DNA of 64,000 bases, taken from the NCBI RefSeq assembly GCF_008831285.2, contig NC_045143.1, positions 24,308,302 through 24,372,301 of the forward strand, written 5' to 3'. This DNA comes from Nymphaea colorata (lineage: Eukaryota; Streptophyta; Magnoliopsida; Nymphaeales; Nymphaeaceae). The notes under the pieces are model-generated. The model was not told where the DNA came from and did no database searches. It worked only from the letters and a program-made list of their open reading frames with translations. The position numbers and the translations under genes were made by a program. Within the stretch, counting starts at the first letter, position 1. Every line of letters begins with the position of its first letter. Positions 23,479 through 35,151 of the stretch are shown piece by piece.

Positions 23479-26400
23479 GTCCATTTTAAGTTGGTGTATG
23501 GGTAGAATTATGTTAAACTAACTTGAAATGTCAAACCTAAAGATTTATGAACATGTTAAAAGCGAAAACAGTAACCTCGAGATAACAATTTGGGAGAATG
23601 AAGATTCACATAGACCAAGAACAAAAAAAGTGTAGGATACATATGGATATGCTCTTTCACAATTAGTGAGCTAGTAATAATCTAGTAAGAAACTATCCTT
23701 ATAATCTAGCACAACGCTTAACTAGATGTCATCATCTTCTATTGAGACTATCCAGTTGTAATATTTTATTAACTTTTAGTGACTTAGGTCTAGAAGACTC
23801 TTACCATGTCTTTCTTGTTATTAAAATAAGTTAAAATGTTTCATAGAAAAAGTTAAACCACCCATAGTTTCTTTTCATACTAAGCAATCTAAGAATTTTC
23901 CGATAATCACATTCACAAATGTAAAATTTACATATAGAGAATTTGATATATTCAATTTGAGAATTTGAGAAGACTGTAAAAAATTAACATGCTTATTGAA
24001 ATAAATTTATTTATTAAAACAACCAAATGGATAATAAACATTTATACTTGATTTCTTTTGTTGTTGTTTCACTAAGTCAAAACATTCTTACAGATTTTTC
24101 ATATTTAGATTGTATAACTAGAAAAATTAAGAAACCCAAACAACAACATTTTAAACATGGTCGTCCATAGGACAATATCTTTTTTAGTATATTCATCAAG
24201 CATTTATCATGTAGTTCCAATTTTCCCATACAAAGAAAAATTTTAGTGACTGAAAACATAACAAATGTATTAGCTCAAAATCAAACTTCATAATCTATCA
24301 ATGAACCATTGTCCCTGGTTCTACAATGAAATGCAAAAAGAAAAAGGAGAGACAACTAAAAAATTTTTGCCCTCGCTTTTAGATAGATTGACAACGAAGT
24401 ATGCTGGTTGAGATAATCAGAAAAGGTCAGAACCACCTATGTTCTTCAAAATGTCAATTTAAGCAACAAGCTATGATTTTAAGTGGCAAAGGTAGATGCT
24501 AAACCAGGACCTTGTGGGGATGCCACCAAGTATATGAAGCACTAACATGCATTGAAGGTGAAAGGTGTATAAGGAAAAAACTTTTGCCTACAATAATGTG
24601 ATAATCCCTTCAATCAATGAACTGGGACATGTCAATATACATGTTCAATATTATGATATCAAATAGTAAGTGTGATTGTCCACGTTAGTTGGTGTTCTAT
24701 TTAGAAGACCACAAAATGTGTGGTCCTCAACCATACATTCAAGAACGCAGATAGTTCTAAGTACGACTAGTGCAGTATGGGCAAGCTACAACAAACAATA
24801 AAATGGGCCTATACCTACAACCACAATATATCAAAAGAATGCATTGCTAAATTCCAACACATAGGCATAAATCAAAAAGGAGTAGGGAAAAGAGGATAGA
24901 GGACAACAAAAGAAACAAAAATACTAGTAGTTATTCTTAACTATCAACAAACAAATGAAAGCTCTGGTGACAATGACAACAATTGAGGATAAGAGATAAC
25001 AAAAAACAAATATTGCTGGCTATTGAGGATAAGAGACAACTAGCAACCACAATAAACTAAAACAAACAACATAGTGTTGAGACATGCTATTACAAAAAAG
25101 TCATCCACAATTTCATACATGTGTTCTTGTTTTTCTCCCCTAGGACCATTGTTCTTCTTTCTCATGATCTCTCTTAAGACCATGAATTTGTCATCTTCCT
25201 CCTCCAACTTTGTCTCTTGATCCTCATCCTGCTCATTTTCTTTGTCATCCTCATGCTCATATTCTTCATCCTTCTCATCTTCCTTCTCATTCAGACATAT
25301 ATATTATTCTTTTAATTCTATTGTACTTTTCTGTCTTATCTTCTTACTTACATGTGAAATTTTTGAATCTCGCGTATGATTGTCCATATGGAAAAAGTTG
25401 AAAAAAATGTACTTGCCTATGTATCCCTTATGAGAAATCATGAAAGATAAGACTTGACCTATCAATACAAGATGTGACGTTCTTGGTGCCTTTACGAGGG
25501 GTAATTAGATCAAGGGCTATACTAAGTGTTCCAGATTATGAATCGTTATTGTAGTCCTAATCCTAACGTGCCTAATTTTGAGAAAAGTGAGATTTTAAAA
25601 ATATAAGTAGATCATCAGAAATTATAGTGCATGAACTAAAAGAATATTTGGAATTTAGGGACAAAGTTTATGATTCATGTCATCGTTGATCCACACAATG
25701 AATCATAAACCTAATATGATGCATGCAAGCTAGGTCTAGACAAAGTTGATGTCTGATTTCTAAGGTTTATTGGAACATAGACCTAAAGACATCTATTGTC
25801 TGACATTCAAATTATCGTGATCCAAATTTTCACTTTATGATATAATTCAAGGATCCAAATCTCAAGGTTCTACATTGAGGTATTGGATCTAGGGTCAACT
25901 AAGGTTGAGAACTAAGTTTAACCTGAAGTCCAAACATGGAAAATATGAGATCTTGATCTGAATAACTTAAGTTTAGAAATCCAAGGTTCTAGTTTGATAT
26001 TTATATCAAATCAAAAATTGAGATCTAGTTGTGTATGACTTGAAATCATGAACCAAATTGGTTGAAATATAGATCTAAAGCTCCAAATTCGATATCCAAA
26101 GTGATAACCAAAATATAATCAGATTCAAATCCAAATTCAAAGTTCTGTTATTCCCTTCCCAAGGTCTAGATCTGATTTTTGACCTAGATTTGCAAGGTTG
26201 AACCCATTTGGTTTGAGATTTGATTTCGATAAACCTAGCTATGGTTATGATCTCAAGGGTTGACCAAGGTGAACTCAAATAGGTTAGGGTTTTGACCTAG
26301 TTCTAATGTGGATAGAGGCTAGGCTTATTGTAGTGGGCTTGATGCCAAGTTTGGGCTAAGGCATCAAGTAGGCATAGCAAGGAGTGTTAGTTCTCAATTA

Positions 26401-27088
26401 TGCTTGAACCTAGTACTTTGGAAAATGAGTTTGAAAACATGTTCAATTTGAAGAATGTGTAGTTCAAATCCGTGTTTTTAAAATGTGTCTTTGTGAGAGT
26501 CACAATTTGTAGTTCAAAACCTAGTACATACAAGGGCTATTGTTGCATGTATGTAGTTGATTAACCCAAGCTGATTCTTACATGAACCTAACTCTTAGTA
26601 TACAAGTTGAAATTGAGTGCATGATGCAAAGTGAAAGTAAACTATATGAATGCATAAAGCATCCAATTATAATATGCATGATTTTGAAAACTGGATTCAT
26701 ACAAGGACGGCGCTAGATAAAAAAATACACGTGCAAGAACTATTATTACAAGTCAGGTGATGAGCTAGCTCAAGTTGCTTAGTGAATTGGAATGCAAGTT
26801 TTATAACCAAATGCTACATTATAGTGTTAAACATCAAACACAACATTCATAATAAAGAAATATAAATTAACATGTCAAATTGTGATTTGCAAGCCTAGAC
26901 ACCTTAAACTATGGTTTCAACATGTCAAGAGACACTAATAAAACCCTAATTATGTCTAAAACATGAGAGAAATCAAGACTACATGTTAAATTTAGATTTA
27001 ACTTAAGCTGAAACATGAAAATATGTCCAAGTATGAAAAAAACATGATAACTTGACTTGGTGGGTGAATTTGATAAGTTCAAAAAAAA
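23479..27088. other. Intergenic AT-rich DNA
   Basis: No gene seen. 25190-25290 has a CTCATCCT/CTTCTCAT-rich stretch. 25840-26300 holds degenerate GATCCAAAT/GATCTAAA words like those at 10.8 and 30.1 kb. The minus-strand frame 26075-26278 falls within these words and looks spurious. Confidence 0.4.
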
Positions 27089-28410
27089 GGTTAACCATAT
27101 TAGATTGACATAAAATATGGTAGGAAGACTCTTTATATATGAGACAATTAACTTTAATTTGTAGAATTTAAAAATCTTTCTTGATTTGAAAGATATAGGA
27201 CCAGAAACATATGGTAGAAATTAGAAATTGTAGAGTACATAGACTATAAAACTGATTGAAGAGCTACATTTGGTACAACTAAAATGCTATACAAAAAAAT
27301 TATGTTGTTCTGAGAAATAGTGTGTAGACTCTCTACAAAACAAAGAATCAATGATTTTATAAATTGGAAAAACATGCATGGAGAAAAAGTTACCATTCAT
27401 CGAAATTAAAGCAGAAATCTCAATGGTATAGAAAGTCATAGAAATTACAGAAAATAACTCAAATAGCTAAATTCATGATGGGATCTGACTTGGTTAGATA
27501 CAACCCTTTGGGATGAAAATTCAGGAATAGAATGTTTGTATGATAGAGAAGCAACATCGAGTAAAAAGTTTCAAAAAAAGTTAAATAGAGAAGGATAAAC
27601 AACATTATGAAGTTGATAAAAAATACAATTATATAGAATTTTGCAAAAAATAACTTTGTCTAAATCACTTAATTGAGTGGTCAAATTAACATGGAATTAG
27701 CTAAAATTTGGTGGACAGAAAAAGACACATAGATTTAACTTTTCCATTTTACATAACACAAAGCAGAATTTTCAAATGCAAGTTATGGACTTAAAAATTA
27801 GAGAAATTTTAGAATATGATTTCTGCAATATAAAAGTTTGAGAAAACAAATTTTAGGAGAACAATCAAATGAGCTTAGAATTTGATGAAATTGAGGGAGA
27901 ACAAACTAGACATCTGGAGAAACACATGGTTTTTATGAATCATTAACATGATCTCTAGTTAGTGAGATATAGGTTTTTGAACGCAGGAAAAGTTCTAGAA
28001 TTTCTACAATTCCCAATTTTGCTTGAACTTCAAAAATTATATTTCTAAAGCTAGAAAATGCTTAAAATCCCAAGCAACAACTTACAATCTTGAAAAACAT
28101 TAATTTAAATGTTCATATACCAAAAACAAAAAAAAAATAACATAAATCACACATGTTTATAATGGAAGAAACAAATATATGAAATCAACTGTATGTAAAG
28201 CCTCTTTGGAGTGTTGAATAAGCTAGATCAAATATATGAAAAAAAAGGAGACAGTGTAGATTAGAGGGAGGAAAATGACCAGAAAAAGAAAAACAATTAA
28301 AGAGAGAGAGAAAGAAAGAGACTTGCCTTGATTCTTCTTCTTCTTCTTCTTCTTCTTCTTCTTCTTCTTCATGATCATCATCACTAAGCTTGGATATGTG
28401 CAACAATAGT
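27089..28410. repeat. 1.3-kb tandem duplication, copy 1
   Basis: Starts at GGTTAACCATATTAGATTGAC and ends just before the same phrase recurs at 28411. It aligns with 28411-29714 along its whole length by eye, with many substitutions and small indels. It has no protein I recognise. A long acidic minus-strand frame (28185-28406) is only the translated (CTT)n tract. The text is of the kind found in LTRs or leader regions of plant retrotransposons, but no terminal TG..CA structure was found. Confidence 0.7.
28333..28370. repeat. (TTC)n microsatellite
   Basis: About 12 TTC triplets in copy 1 of the tandem duplication. At the matching place in copy 2 (about 29651-29690) the tract is interrupted and much less regular, so it expanded after the duplication or decayed in copy 2. 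Confidence 0.9.
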
Positions 28411-29714
28411 GGTTAACCATATTAGATTGACCTGAAATTTAGTAAAATGATCTGTATACATGATACAATAAACTTCAATTTATAGATTTGAAAAACATTT
28501 TTAGATTTGAAAGATATAGGATCAAAAGCTTATGATAGAATAAGAAATTGTAGAATACAGAGGCTGCAAAACAGATTGAAAAGTTACATTTGGTCTGACT
28601 AAAACCTTATCAAATCAACTTAGATTGATCTAAAATTGGTATGTAGATTCTCTACATAATAATGAATCAACAATGATTTCCTAAATCAGAAAAAAACATG
28701 CAGGGCAATAGTTACAGTCTAATGAAATCAAAGCAAAAATGTGAGTGGCACAAAAAATCACAGAAATTATAGAAAAACAAGTCAAACAACTAACTTCAAG
28801 ATGAGATCTGGGTTAGACACAATTCTTTGGGATGAAAAATTAGAAATACAATATAGAATCAATAGGAGTTGAAAGCTTCAAAAGAAGTTAAAGAATGAAG
28901 GATAAACAACATTATGAAATTGACCAAAAAAATACAATTCTAGAGAATTTTGTAAAACAGTTTGAAGAAAATGGTTTCAGTTAAATCACCTAATTGAGTG
29001 GTTAAATCAACATGGAATAGATTGACATTTGGTGGAGAGAAACTAATACATAGACCTAACTTTTGGATCTTACAGAATGCAAATCAAAGTTTCCGAAGGC
29101 AAGTAATGGACTTCAAAAATTAGACAAATTTTAGAACCTAATTTTTACGGTTTAAAGGTTGCAGAAAAGAGATTTTAGAAAAACAACCAAATGTAGGACC
29201 AAATGAGATTAGAATTTGATGAAATTGAGGGAAGACAAATATTTAGATAAACAATGCTTTTAACGGATTGTTCATATGGTCTCTGGTTGACATATATAGG
29301 TTTTTGAAGTCTGGCAAAATTTTTGTAATTTTTGTAATTCTTAATTCTATAGGAACTCAAAAAGTTATATCTACAAAGCTATAAAATGCATAAAATCCCA
29401 AATACAATAACCTAAAAGCTTGTAAACCATTAAACATAAATCACACATGTACACAATGGAAGAAACGAAAGAAATAAACAAAGAATCAACAACTATACAT
29501 AGAGACTCTTTGGAGTTCTTTATGTGGAGAAAAATAAGCTAGATCAAATATATAGATAAAAAAACATGGAGAACATTAAGATTAGAGAGAGGAAAATGAG
29601 CAAAAAAGAAAAACAATGAAAGAGAGAGATAAAGAAAGAGTTGCCTTGATTTCTTCTTCCTCAAGTTTTTCTTTTTCTCCTTCTTCACCAAACTTGGATG
29701 TGTGCAACAATGGA
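28411..29714. repeat. 1.3-kb tandem duplication, copy 2
   Basis: Direct repeat of 27089-28410. Shared landmarks in order are GGTTAACCATATTAGATTGA, GAAAGATATAGGA, CATGGAAT/TGGAATTAG, GAGATTAGAATTTGATGAAATTGAGGG, AAGCTAGATCAAATATAT and TGTGCAACAATGG. It then continues into unrelated sequence. Confidence 0.7.
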
Positions 29715-30539
29715 GGTTTTCCAAATATTGGTGCAAATTCCAAGAGAGCATAGATTTAGAGAGAGAGTGGAAGAGAGGGTTGTCCTGGTGGATGGAGCAC
29801 AGATTTCCAAGGAGAGCAAAGAAAGTCTTTAGATGGGACATTCCCTTCCCTATAAACTTTCTATTTATAACGACTTAGAGAGTTCCAAATGAGAGAAGTC
29901 TTTAGGATTCCGACAAATGTTAGAATTCTTAAGTTAGGATTATGACAAGTGTGATAATTCTTAAGTTAGAATTTTGATAACTGTTAATATTCTAAAAGTT
30001 AGATAAGTGGCATGCGTCATCCATCTAAAAGGTTAGATGGGTGACATGTATTAGCACCAGACTAATGTGGATAGGATTTATGGATTCAAATGCATATTCA
30101 AATTATGATTTGGATTTAGAGAGATCTGGATTAAGATCTAAAGAAGAATTTGGATCTAAGACTTGGATCAAAGTCTTGATCAAGATCATAAGATTTGAAA
30201 TTGAAGTTTGGATCTAAATCAGAGCATATTACATATCTAAGTTCTAATATTGTGATCTGAATCAATGATTTGGGATCTGGTGCCCAAACTAGGCTTAGTG
30301 TGGGTTCTGTGGGCTCAAACTCAGTGTCCAGCAGGTGGTTTGGATTCAATTGGAAGCAAGTCAGAATGGGCTCAAGTCAAACAGGTTCAGCTTGCTTTGA
30401 ACTTAGTTGAGCTGAAATTTAAGCATGCTTAGACCTTGCATGAGCCTTACTGGGATCAGCTCTAATACAAAAATGCCGTAGGCTAGGTTTATGCAACTTA
30501 AACTTAGATTTATATAAAAAAATAATGTAAGTACATACA
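29715..30539. other. Intergenic DNA with degenerate repeats
   Basis: GATTTGGAT/GATCTAAAT-like words dominate 30070-30260. No gene seen. The part just below 30540 would be intron if the coding-looking segment above it is an exon. Confidence 0.4.
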
Positions 30540-30830
30540 AATAACATTTTTTTACCCTTGATGCAAAACTAGACTGTGCAATATTGGGCAGGCAAACTTC
30601 ACTACCAGCAGCAGCAATGATTTTTTCTCCACCTAAGGGAGTAGGGGCGCCTTGGTCACTAATGACAAACCCATCATATCCACACATGGCTAATAGTACT
30701 TGGAAGACATTATAATTGTTTGTTTAATGTCACAAAAGACGCAGCCGTTGTATTTATCAACAATGCATACATCTTCCAAATTCTCTAATAGCTTCCTTGC
30801 CTGTGGATGTGGAAGATTTTTCTTCGTTTA
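30540..30830 (-). pseudogene. Coding-looking segment, family not recognised
   Basis: Read on the minus strand, one frame gives L-P-H-P-Q-A-R-K-L-L-E-N-L-E-D-V-C-I-V-D (about 30810-30745) continuing to S-S-K-Y-Y then a stop. The neighbouring frame then takes over with A-M-C-G-Y-D-G-F-V-I-S-D-Q-G-A-P-T-P-L-G-G-E-K and runs to F-A-S-R, followed by a possible splice donor (AGG|GTAAAA) at about 30556. The composition (C, G, W-poor, balanced charge) and the clean hand-over between frames look like a real exon with one frameshift, unlike the AT-rich frames around it. I cannot name the protein. It may be a broken host exon, a retroposed fragment, or an exon whose sequence I read one base wrong. Confidence 0.35.
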
Positions 30831-31576
30831 GACCTAACTAAATATGCTTCATCATTTCATTGTCTTTCCTTATTGATACCTTGGTGAACATGCAACATGA
30901 TCAAGAATATACATGAGCACACGAAACGGAAATTACGCCAGCCTACCAATGGATAATGTTTACAGGAAACTCCTCTTCACAGCATTTACCCAGAACTTAT
31001 TTTCACATCATTCACATGAAGCTCTTCTTCACTGCTGATAGTTAGCTCCTATCATTTTTAATGGTTACATGGAACATGAAACCACAACACAGTGATTCTA
31101 ATTTGAAGGGTCCATGGGTCATCGGCAAAATTGTGATAATTTGGATCCGAAGGATCAAAGGTAAAATCATCCTTCAATACTTGACATGCTTAGGGTGATT
31201 TAGAATGGGGGCAGAATAATCGTTCATTGGGTGGAAGGGCCAACTTATCCGTAGTCATCTCCGGGACCAGCCATATGGATATGGGTACGCGGCATCAGCT
31301 AAGTTCCTTTAGATAGGCTTTAGTCCAAGACACTGCCCTTTCAACCACCCCACCCTCTTTCTCACGTTCCGAACACGCGACCCTGTTGAATGCTGCATGG
31401 GCAGAGTGGGACCCCGTTTCTCGCAACCCACACAAAGCTAATCGGAAGTGGGGAAGAGACCTCCCCTTTTCCGTTCGATGTGCCATCGGCCGCTGGGGCC
31501 AAAACGGGTGAAAATTTTTCTTTCTAACGTGTTCAATTGGCCGAGGCCGAAGCCAAGCGAGAGAGAGAGAGAGGCA
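30831..31576 (+). promoter_or_regulatory. Upstream region and 5' leader of FTRA
   Basis: No gene seen. The sequence becomes GC-richer from about 31260 towards the FTRA start, and the leader ends in a (GA)n tract (31559-31573) immediately before the ATG, a common 5' UTR feature of plant housekeeping genes. No convincing TATA box was found, so the transcription start is not placed. Confidence 0.4.
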
Positions 31577-32068
31577 ATGTATCCGACCGTCTCTTGCTGC
31601 TGTCAATCGCTGCTACCGCCGCCCACGCTTAACAGCTTTTCTCACTCGTATTCCTCGTGGAGTGCAGCAGCACCACGCCTCCATGACATTCCAGCCACCG
31701 CCACCTCTACCAGCAGACGGTCCTCTAGGGCGGGGAGAGGCGCGATGGGGGTGGTCTGTGAGGTGAATCTGAAGCAGGATCTTTCTGCCACCCTGGGTGA
31801 GGGTCAGGATGACAAAGGTGGGGCTACCAAGATCGGAGCCAGGGTGCGAGTCAAGGTCCCTCTCAAGGTTTATCACGTTCCGAAGGTTGCAGAGCTCGAT
31901 CTTAATGGAATGGAAGGGGAGGTCAAGGATAACGTGTCCATCTGGAAAGGCAAGCATATCTCTGCTAATCTACCCTATAAGGTCCAGTTTGCTGCTCAAG
32001 TTGGTGGCCGCAACATCAAATTCTTCGCCCATCTGAGAGAGGATGAATTTGAATACATCCAACAATAA
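31577..32068 (+). CDS. FTRA: Ferredoxin-thioredoxin reductase, variable (A) subunit, chloroplast precursor
   Basis: Known: ferredoxin-thioredoxin reductase takes electrons from photosystem-I-reduced ferredoxin and reduces chloroplast thioredoxins. The catalytic chain carries the 4Fe-4S cluster and the disulfide, and this small variable chain, an SH3-like barrel, supports it. Seen: 163 residues. Residues 1 to about 59 are rich in S, P, A and R with almost no acidic residues, as in a stroma-targeting peptide. Residues 86-158 carry the conserved core: G-A-R-V-R-V-K-V-P-L-K-V-Y-H-V-P (87-102), L-D-L-N-G-M-E-G (107-114), W-K-G-K-x-I-S-A-N-L-P (123-133) and K-F-F-A-H-L-x-E-D-E-F (148-158). I chose the ATG at 31577 because an in-frame extension to 31448 lies in the leader and would mask the transit peptide. 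It is single-exon and intact, with a length close to other plant FTRA proteins. The nearest transposon is 640 bp downstream. Confidence 0.93.
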   Translation: MYPTVSCCCQSLLPPPTLNSFSHSYSSWSAAAPRLHDIPATATSTSRRSSRAGRGAMGVVCEVNLKQDLSATLGEGQDDKGGATKIGARVRVKVPLKVYHVPKVAELDLNGMEGEVKDNVSIWKGKHISANLPYKVQFAAQVGGRNIKFFAHLREDEFEYIQQ

Positions 32069-32699
32069 CAAAAATCAGGTACGCTGCTGTGGTAGGAAAG
32101 TCCTGCTCCTACGGGAATCCCTCGGTGCCGCTTTTGCTTGGGTTTTCTCTGTTTTCCCTCTACCCTTGGATGTGGATTCTGTAATCAACGAAGAAGAAAA
32201 GAAAGAAGCATTTTACTGTTGTTTCATATTTATTGTTGTTGGAAATAATCATGTAACAGACAGCGATACTAAAGTAAGCTTTTCTGTTTTCTGGTTTTCA
32301 CATTCTCATATTAGTAATTTGGCATTTGTCGTGTCACCGTGCAATGCCTGACCATCTATGAGTAGAAGTACTTTCGGAAGTTATGATGCAAATGATGTGG
32401 GTTTTGATTTCTTGGTATATCTGCTCTCCTGCCATTGTCTGATGCTCACTTTTTGTCATCTATCTATTTCCATTGTCACGTCTCTTACTTGACTGAATCA
32501 GATTCTTTGACATTCTCCATTCGTTGAGAATTAAGAACAAACAGTATGTGTGCCACCTGGGAGTCTTTTGCACGACATTCCTGCTCGTCTGGGTGAATTT
32601 CTGGCCTGAAACACCTGATGGCCCAAGCTCTGGTCCAAGCTTCAAACAGGGGATCATTAATTCAGTAAGACGCAAGCAAGAAAGCTATCTTTATCATTA
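32069..32699 (+). other. FTRA 3' flank
   Basis: Presumed 3' UTR and downstream DNA of FTRA. No clear AATAAA signal was found near the stop. Short frames on both strands at 32460-32712 look random. Confidence 0.4.
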
Positions 32700-32707
32700 T
32701 TTTGCAC

Positions 32708-33011
32708 TATAATCACAAATAACGTCTCACGGCTAGGTTTTTCTGGAGTATAATACGGCGAGCTGAAAAAAATGGAAAAATACGGTAGTTAAAATTTTAA
32801 GAAACTAAAAATATAAAAAAATAAAATAAGTGAGAAACTAATAACACAAACATCAAAAGATAAGTAGATTTGCAACAAATAAAAAATAGAAAATAAAAGG
32901 AAAACTGTTTGGCATTAAAAAAAATGAAAAAAGTGAAAAAAACACGTTAAAAACGGCCATTTAATTTATCATGTTTTTTTTCGAAAAAAAAACACTTTTT
33001 CTGTGACTATA
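32708..33011. mobile_element. AT-rich hAT-type MITE (TIR TATAATCACA)
   Basis: A 304-bp element with 10-bp terminal repeats (TATAATCACA at 32708; TGTGACTATA at 33002-33011, 9 of 10 matching), flanked by the perfect 8-bp duplication TTTTGCAC (32700-32707 and 33012-33019). The interior is A-rich on this strand with no coding capacity. The related copy at 13303-13672 lies in the opposite orientation. Confidence 0.85.
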
Positions 33012-33019
33012 TTTTGCAC

Positions 33020-33818
33020 TAGTCACATGGTGAAAACAAGCATACTAAGATGGTTAAAAAAATATGAACCAAAATGAATCTTGCGGTCCTCATTTGAGAC
33101 CTGATGTAGCTTCCTTTTGATGATGTACTTTAGTGATGGATACTATTTGTGTCCTGGTGGTTATGCTTTATATGATTTTTCTTGTTATTTACCACGATGA
33201 AGTGCTTTTTTGACATTTGATTGTTTCCCTTTACATAACTCCTCATTAAGGACACCATTGCTTTAGTAGTAACCATTTTTGTTGGAAGGCTGGAGGTCTA
33301 GTTATATACAGTATTCCATATTCTGCTATAATGTCCATGTTAAATATTGGAAATTTGGAATGCTTCCAACTAACTTACTCGTTTTCCTGTGCACATCTGA
33401 AATGATCCAGACTTCATCAAAAGGGCCATCTTCCATTTTCTAGGCACCACAGCTTCAGGCCCTTTATGTATTGCCACTATCTTGGTTATGTACATCTGAC
33501 TTATTGTAAGCACATAAACTAACTATCTTTCTAGAGTGCAGAAACAAACTGTAGGGACATGTCTGTAATTTCTATAGGGTTCCATAGGTAAACAGTGTCC
33601 ACATTTAATAAAATTAAGCTTGTTAGATTCCTAACATCTGTGAGAATCAAACGTAATTTACAGAACCCAAAAATTCAAATTACAGAACCCAAAAATTCAA
33701 CATAAATATCAACTTATGCTATGTGGAAGTCCAAAAATTCCCCTATACCAGAAGTGTCCAAACAAATGGAAAATGTGGAAAGTAATTTTGGAGAAATCTT
33801 TGAAAACCTGACCATATG
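33020..33818. other. Intergenic DNA between MITE and Copia
   Basis: No gene seen. A 22-bp phrase (TTACAGAACCCAAAAATTCAA) is directly repeated at 33658-33700. Confidence 0.5.
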
Positions 33819-33823
33819 ACCTC

Positions 33824-34014
33824 TGTTAAAGTTCTTTTTAGAGTCAATTTGAGGCTTTCTGTAATATTAGAAAGTGGACTACGGACTACTTATTGTTTTC
33901 TTATATTTTAGTGGACTGAAATTGTAAATATGTAGTCTTTACCCTAATCTTTTAACCTGAGATTAGGGTTACGTGATCAATAACAGAAACGACTCTCTCT
34001 CTTTGATTACGACA
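33824..34014 (+). repeat. Outer Copia 5' LTR
   Basis: 191 bp, TG..CA ends. It matches 43708-43900 except for about three substitutions and a 2-bp TC insertion in the 3' copy. Confidence 0.95.
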
Positions 34015-34027
34015 TGGTATCAGAGCC
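34015..34027 (+). promoter_or_regulatory. Outer Copia primer-binding site
   Basis: TGGTATCAGAGCC abuts the 5' LTR directly. This is the usual plant Copia site, complementary to the 3' end of initiator tRNA-Met. Confidence 0.9.
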
Positions 34028-34803
34028 TCCACCGCCGGCAACAGCCAAGTAAGTTTTCCGGTGACTCCTTCTCCTTCTCCGGCGGCTTCTTCCTCTGGCG
34101 GCTTCTTTCTCTTTCCTCTTCTCGTCGCCCATCTTTATTTCTTCTTACCCACCAACAAGGAGGCAGTAAAGAAATAAAGTTTGGGTGTGCTGCGTGGAGA
34201 AGGACTGATCACGCCTATGTGGAAGGCGTGATTAGATCCTTAAGTGGATCTCGTGGCTGCTGTTTGATATGAGGAAAAACAGATCGTGTGGAGCAGATCT
34301 GTTTTTTTTATGATGTTTGAGGGGTGATGAACGTGGATTTTTTTTGGAGTGGATGATGTTCTGCCGATGGTGTGTGAGGAGACTGAAAACAACAACAGTT
34401 TCAGTTTTCTGAAGGTGTAAACAGTCGGTAGGAAACAGAATTTGTGTTGTTTCAGTTTCTGATGGTGTAAACAGTTGACAGATAGCAGCAGAAACTGGAA
34501 ATCAATAGCAGTCGACCAAAAATAACAAAAAAAAATATTCTGTAATCTATCTTCTACTCTCTGACCTCTGTTATGATGTTCAGACGTGGGCAGTTCCTAT
34601 GATTACAAATTTGTTTTGCTATCCATCATGATACTCTTTGTTATGTTGTTTAGATGTGGGCAGTTCCTGTGATTACAGATTTGTTTTGCTATCTATCATG
34701 TGATACCTATATGATCTTTGAGGATAGTAAAAATATATTTCTCTTCGATATTTGACTGTTGCATCCTTACTATCGTGTGTCAGTTTTTTTTCTGTTTCCT
34801 ACT

Positions 34804-34891
34804 ATGGCTGACGGTAGTAGGTCAAAAAGTTCTAATGAATATAAGATGACTGGTAACTCCTTTTCGTATGGAACCACAATCAAACTTGATG
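34804..34891 (+). pseudogene. Outer Copia gag, N-terminal piece
   Basis: The ATG at 34804 opens a gag-like N-terminus that reads up to the junction with the inner Copia (reaching K-L-D-G), where the frame is interrupted by the 4.73-kb insertion and resumes at 39634. The 34028-34803 leader before it contains a GC-richer stretch (34020-34110), two related 70-bp phrases around 34575-34700 (CAGTTCCTRTGATTACA), and no gene. Confidence 0.8.
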
Positions 34892-34896
34892 GTTCG

Positions 34897-35151
34897 TGTA
34901 GAAACACGAACAAGAAGAGGAAGAGAAACAACGATCACGATGTAACGTGGAAAACCCTCAACAAGAGAGAAAAAACCACGAATGAGGAGGAGCCGGTGCC
35001 CACTAGCCGCCAGACTCTCTCTCTCCTTAATCTTTCATTCACACCATAAGGATTAGGGTTACACGACTTAAATAATGCCCAACAAGGGCTACAAGTTGGA
35101 TCGGATACGGATCCGGACCCGGTCCTGAGACCCATCTAAGATACTTCAACA
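34897..35151 (-). repeat. Inner Copia 3' LTR
   Basis: 255 bp, about 98% identical to 39374-39628 by eye. The next bases (35152-35165, CTCCCCCTCAAGTT) are the polypurine tract read on the minus strand. Confidence 0.95.

Noticed and set aside
28185-28420. Acidic or lysine-rich open frames on the minus strand
   Set aside because: They are the (TTC)n microsatellite read in different frames (poly-E, poly-K), with no conserved sequence around it.
31295-31957. Minus-strand frames overlapping FTRA
   Set aside because: They are antisense shadows of the FTRA coding sequence and its GC-rich leader.
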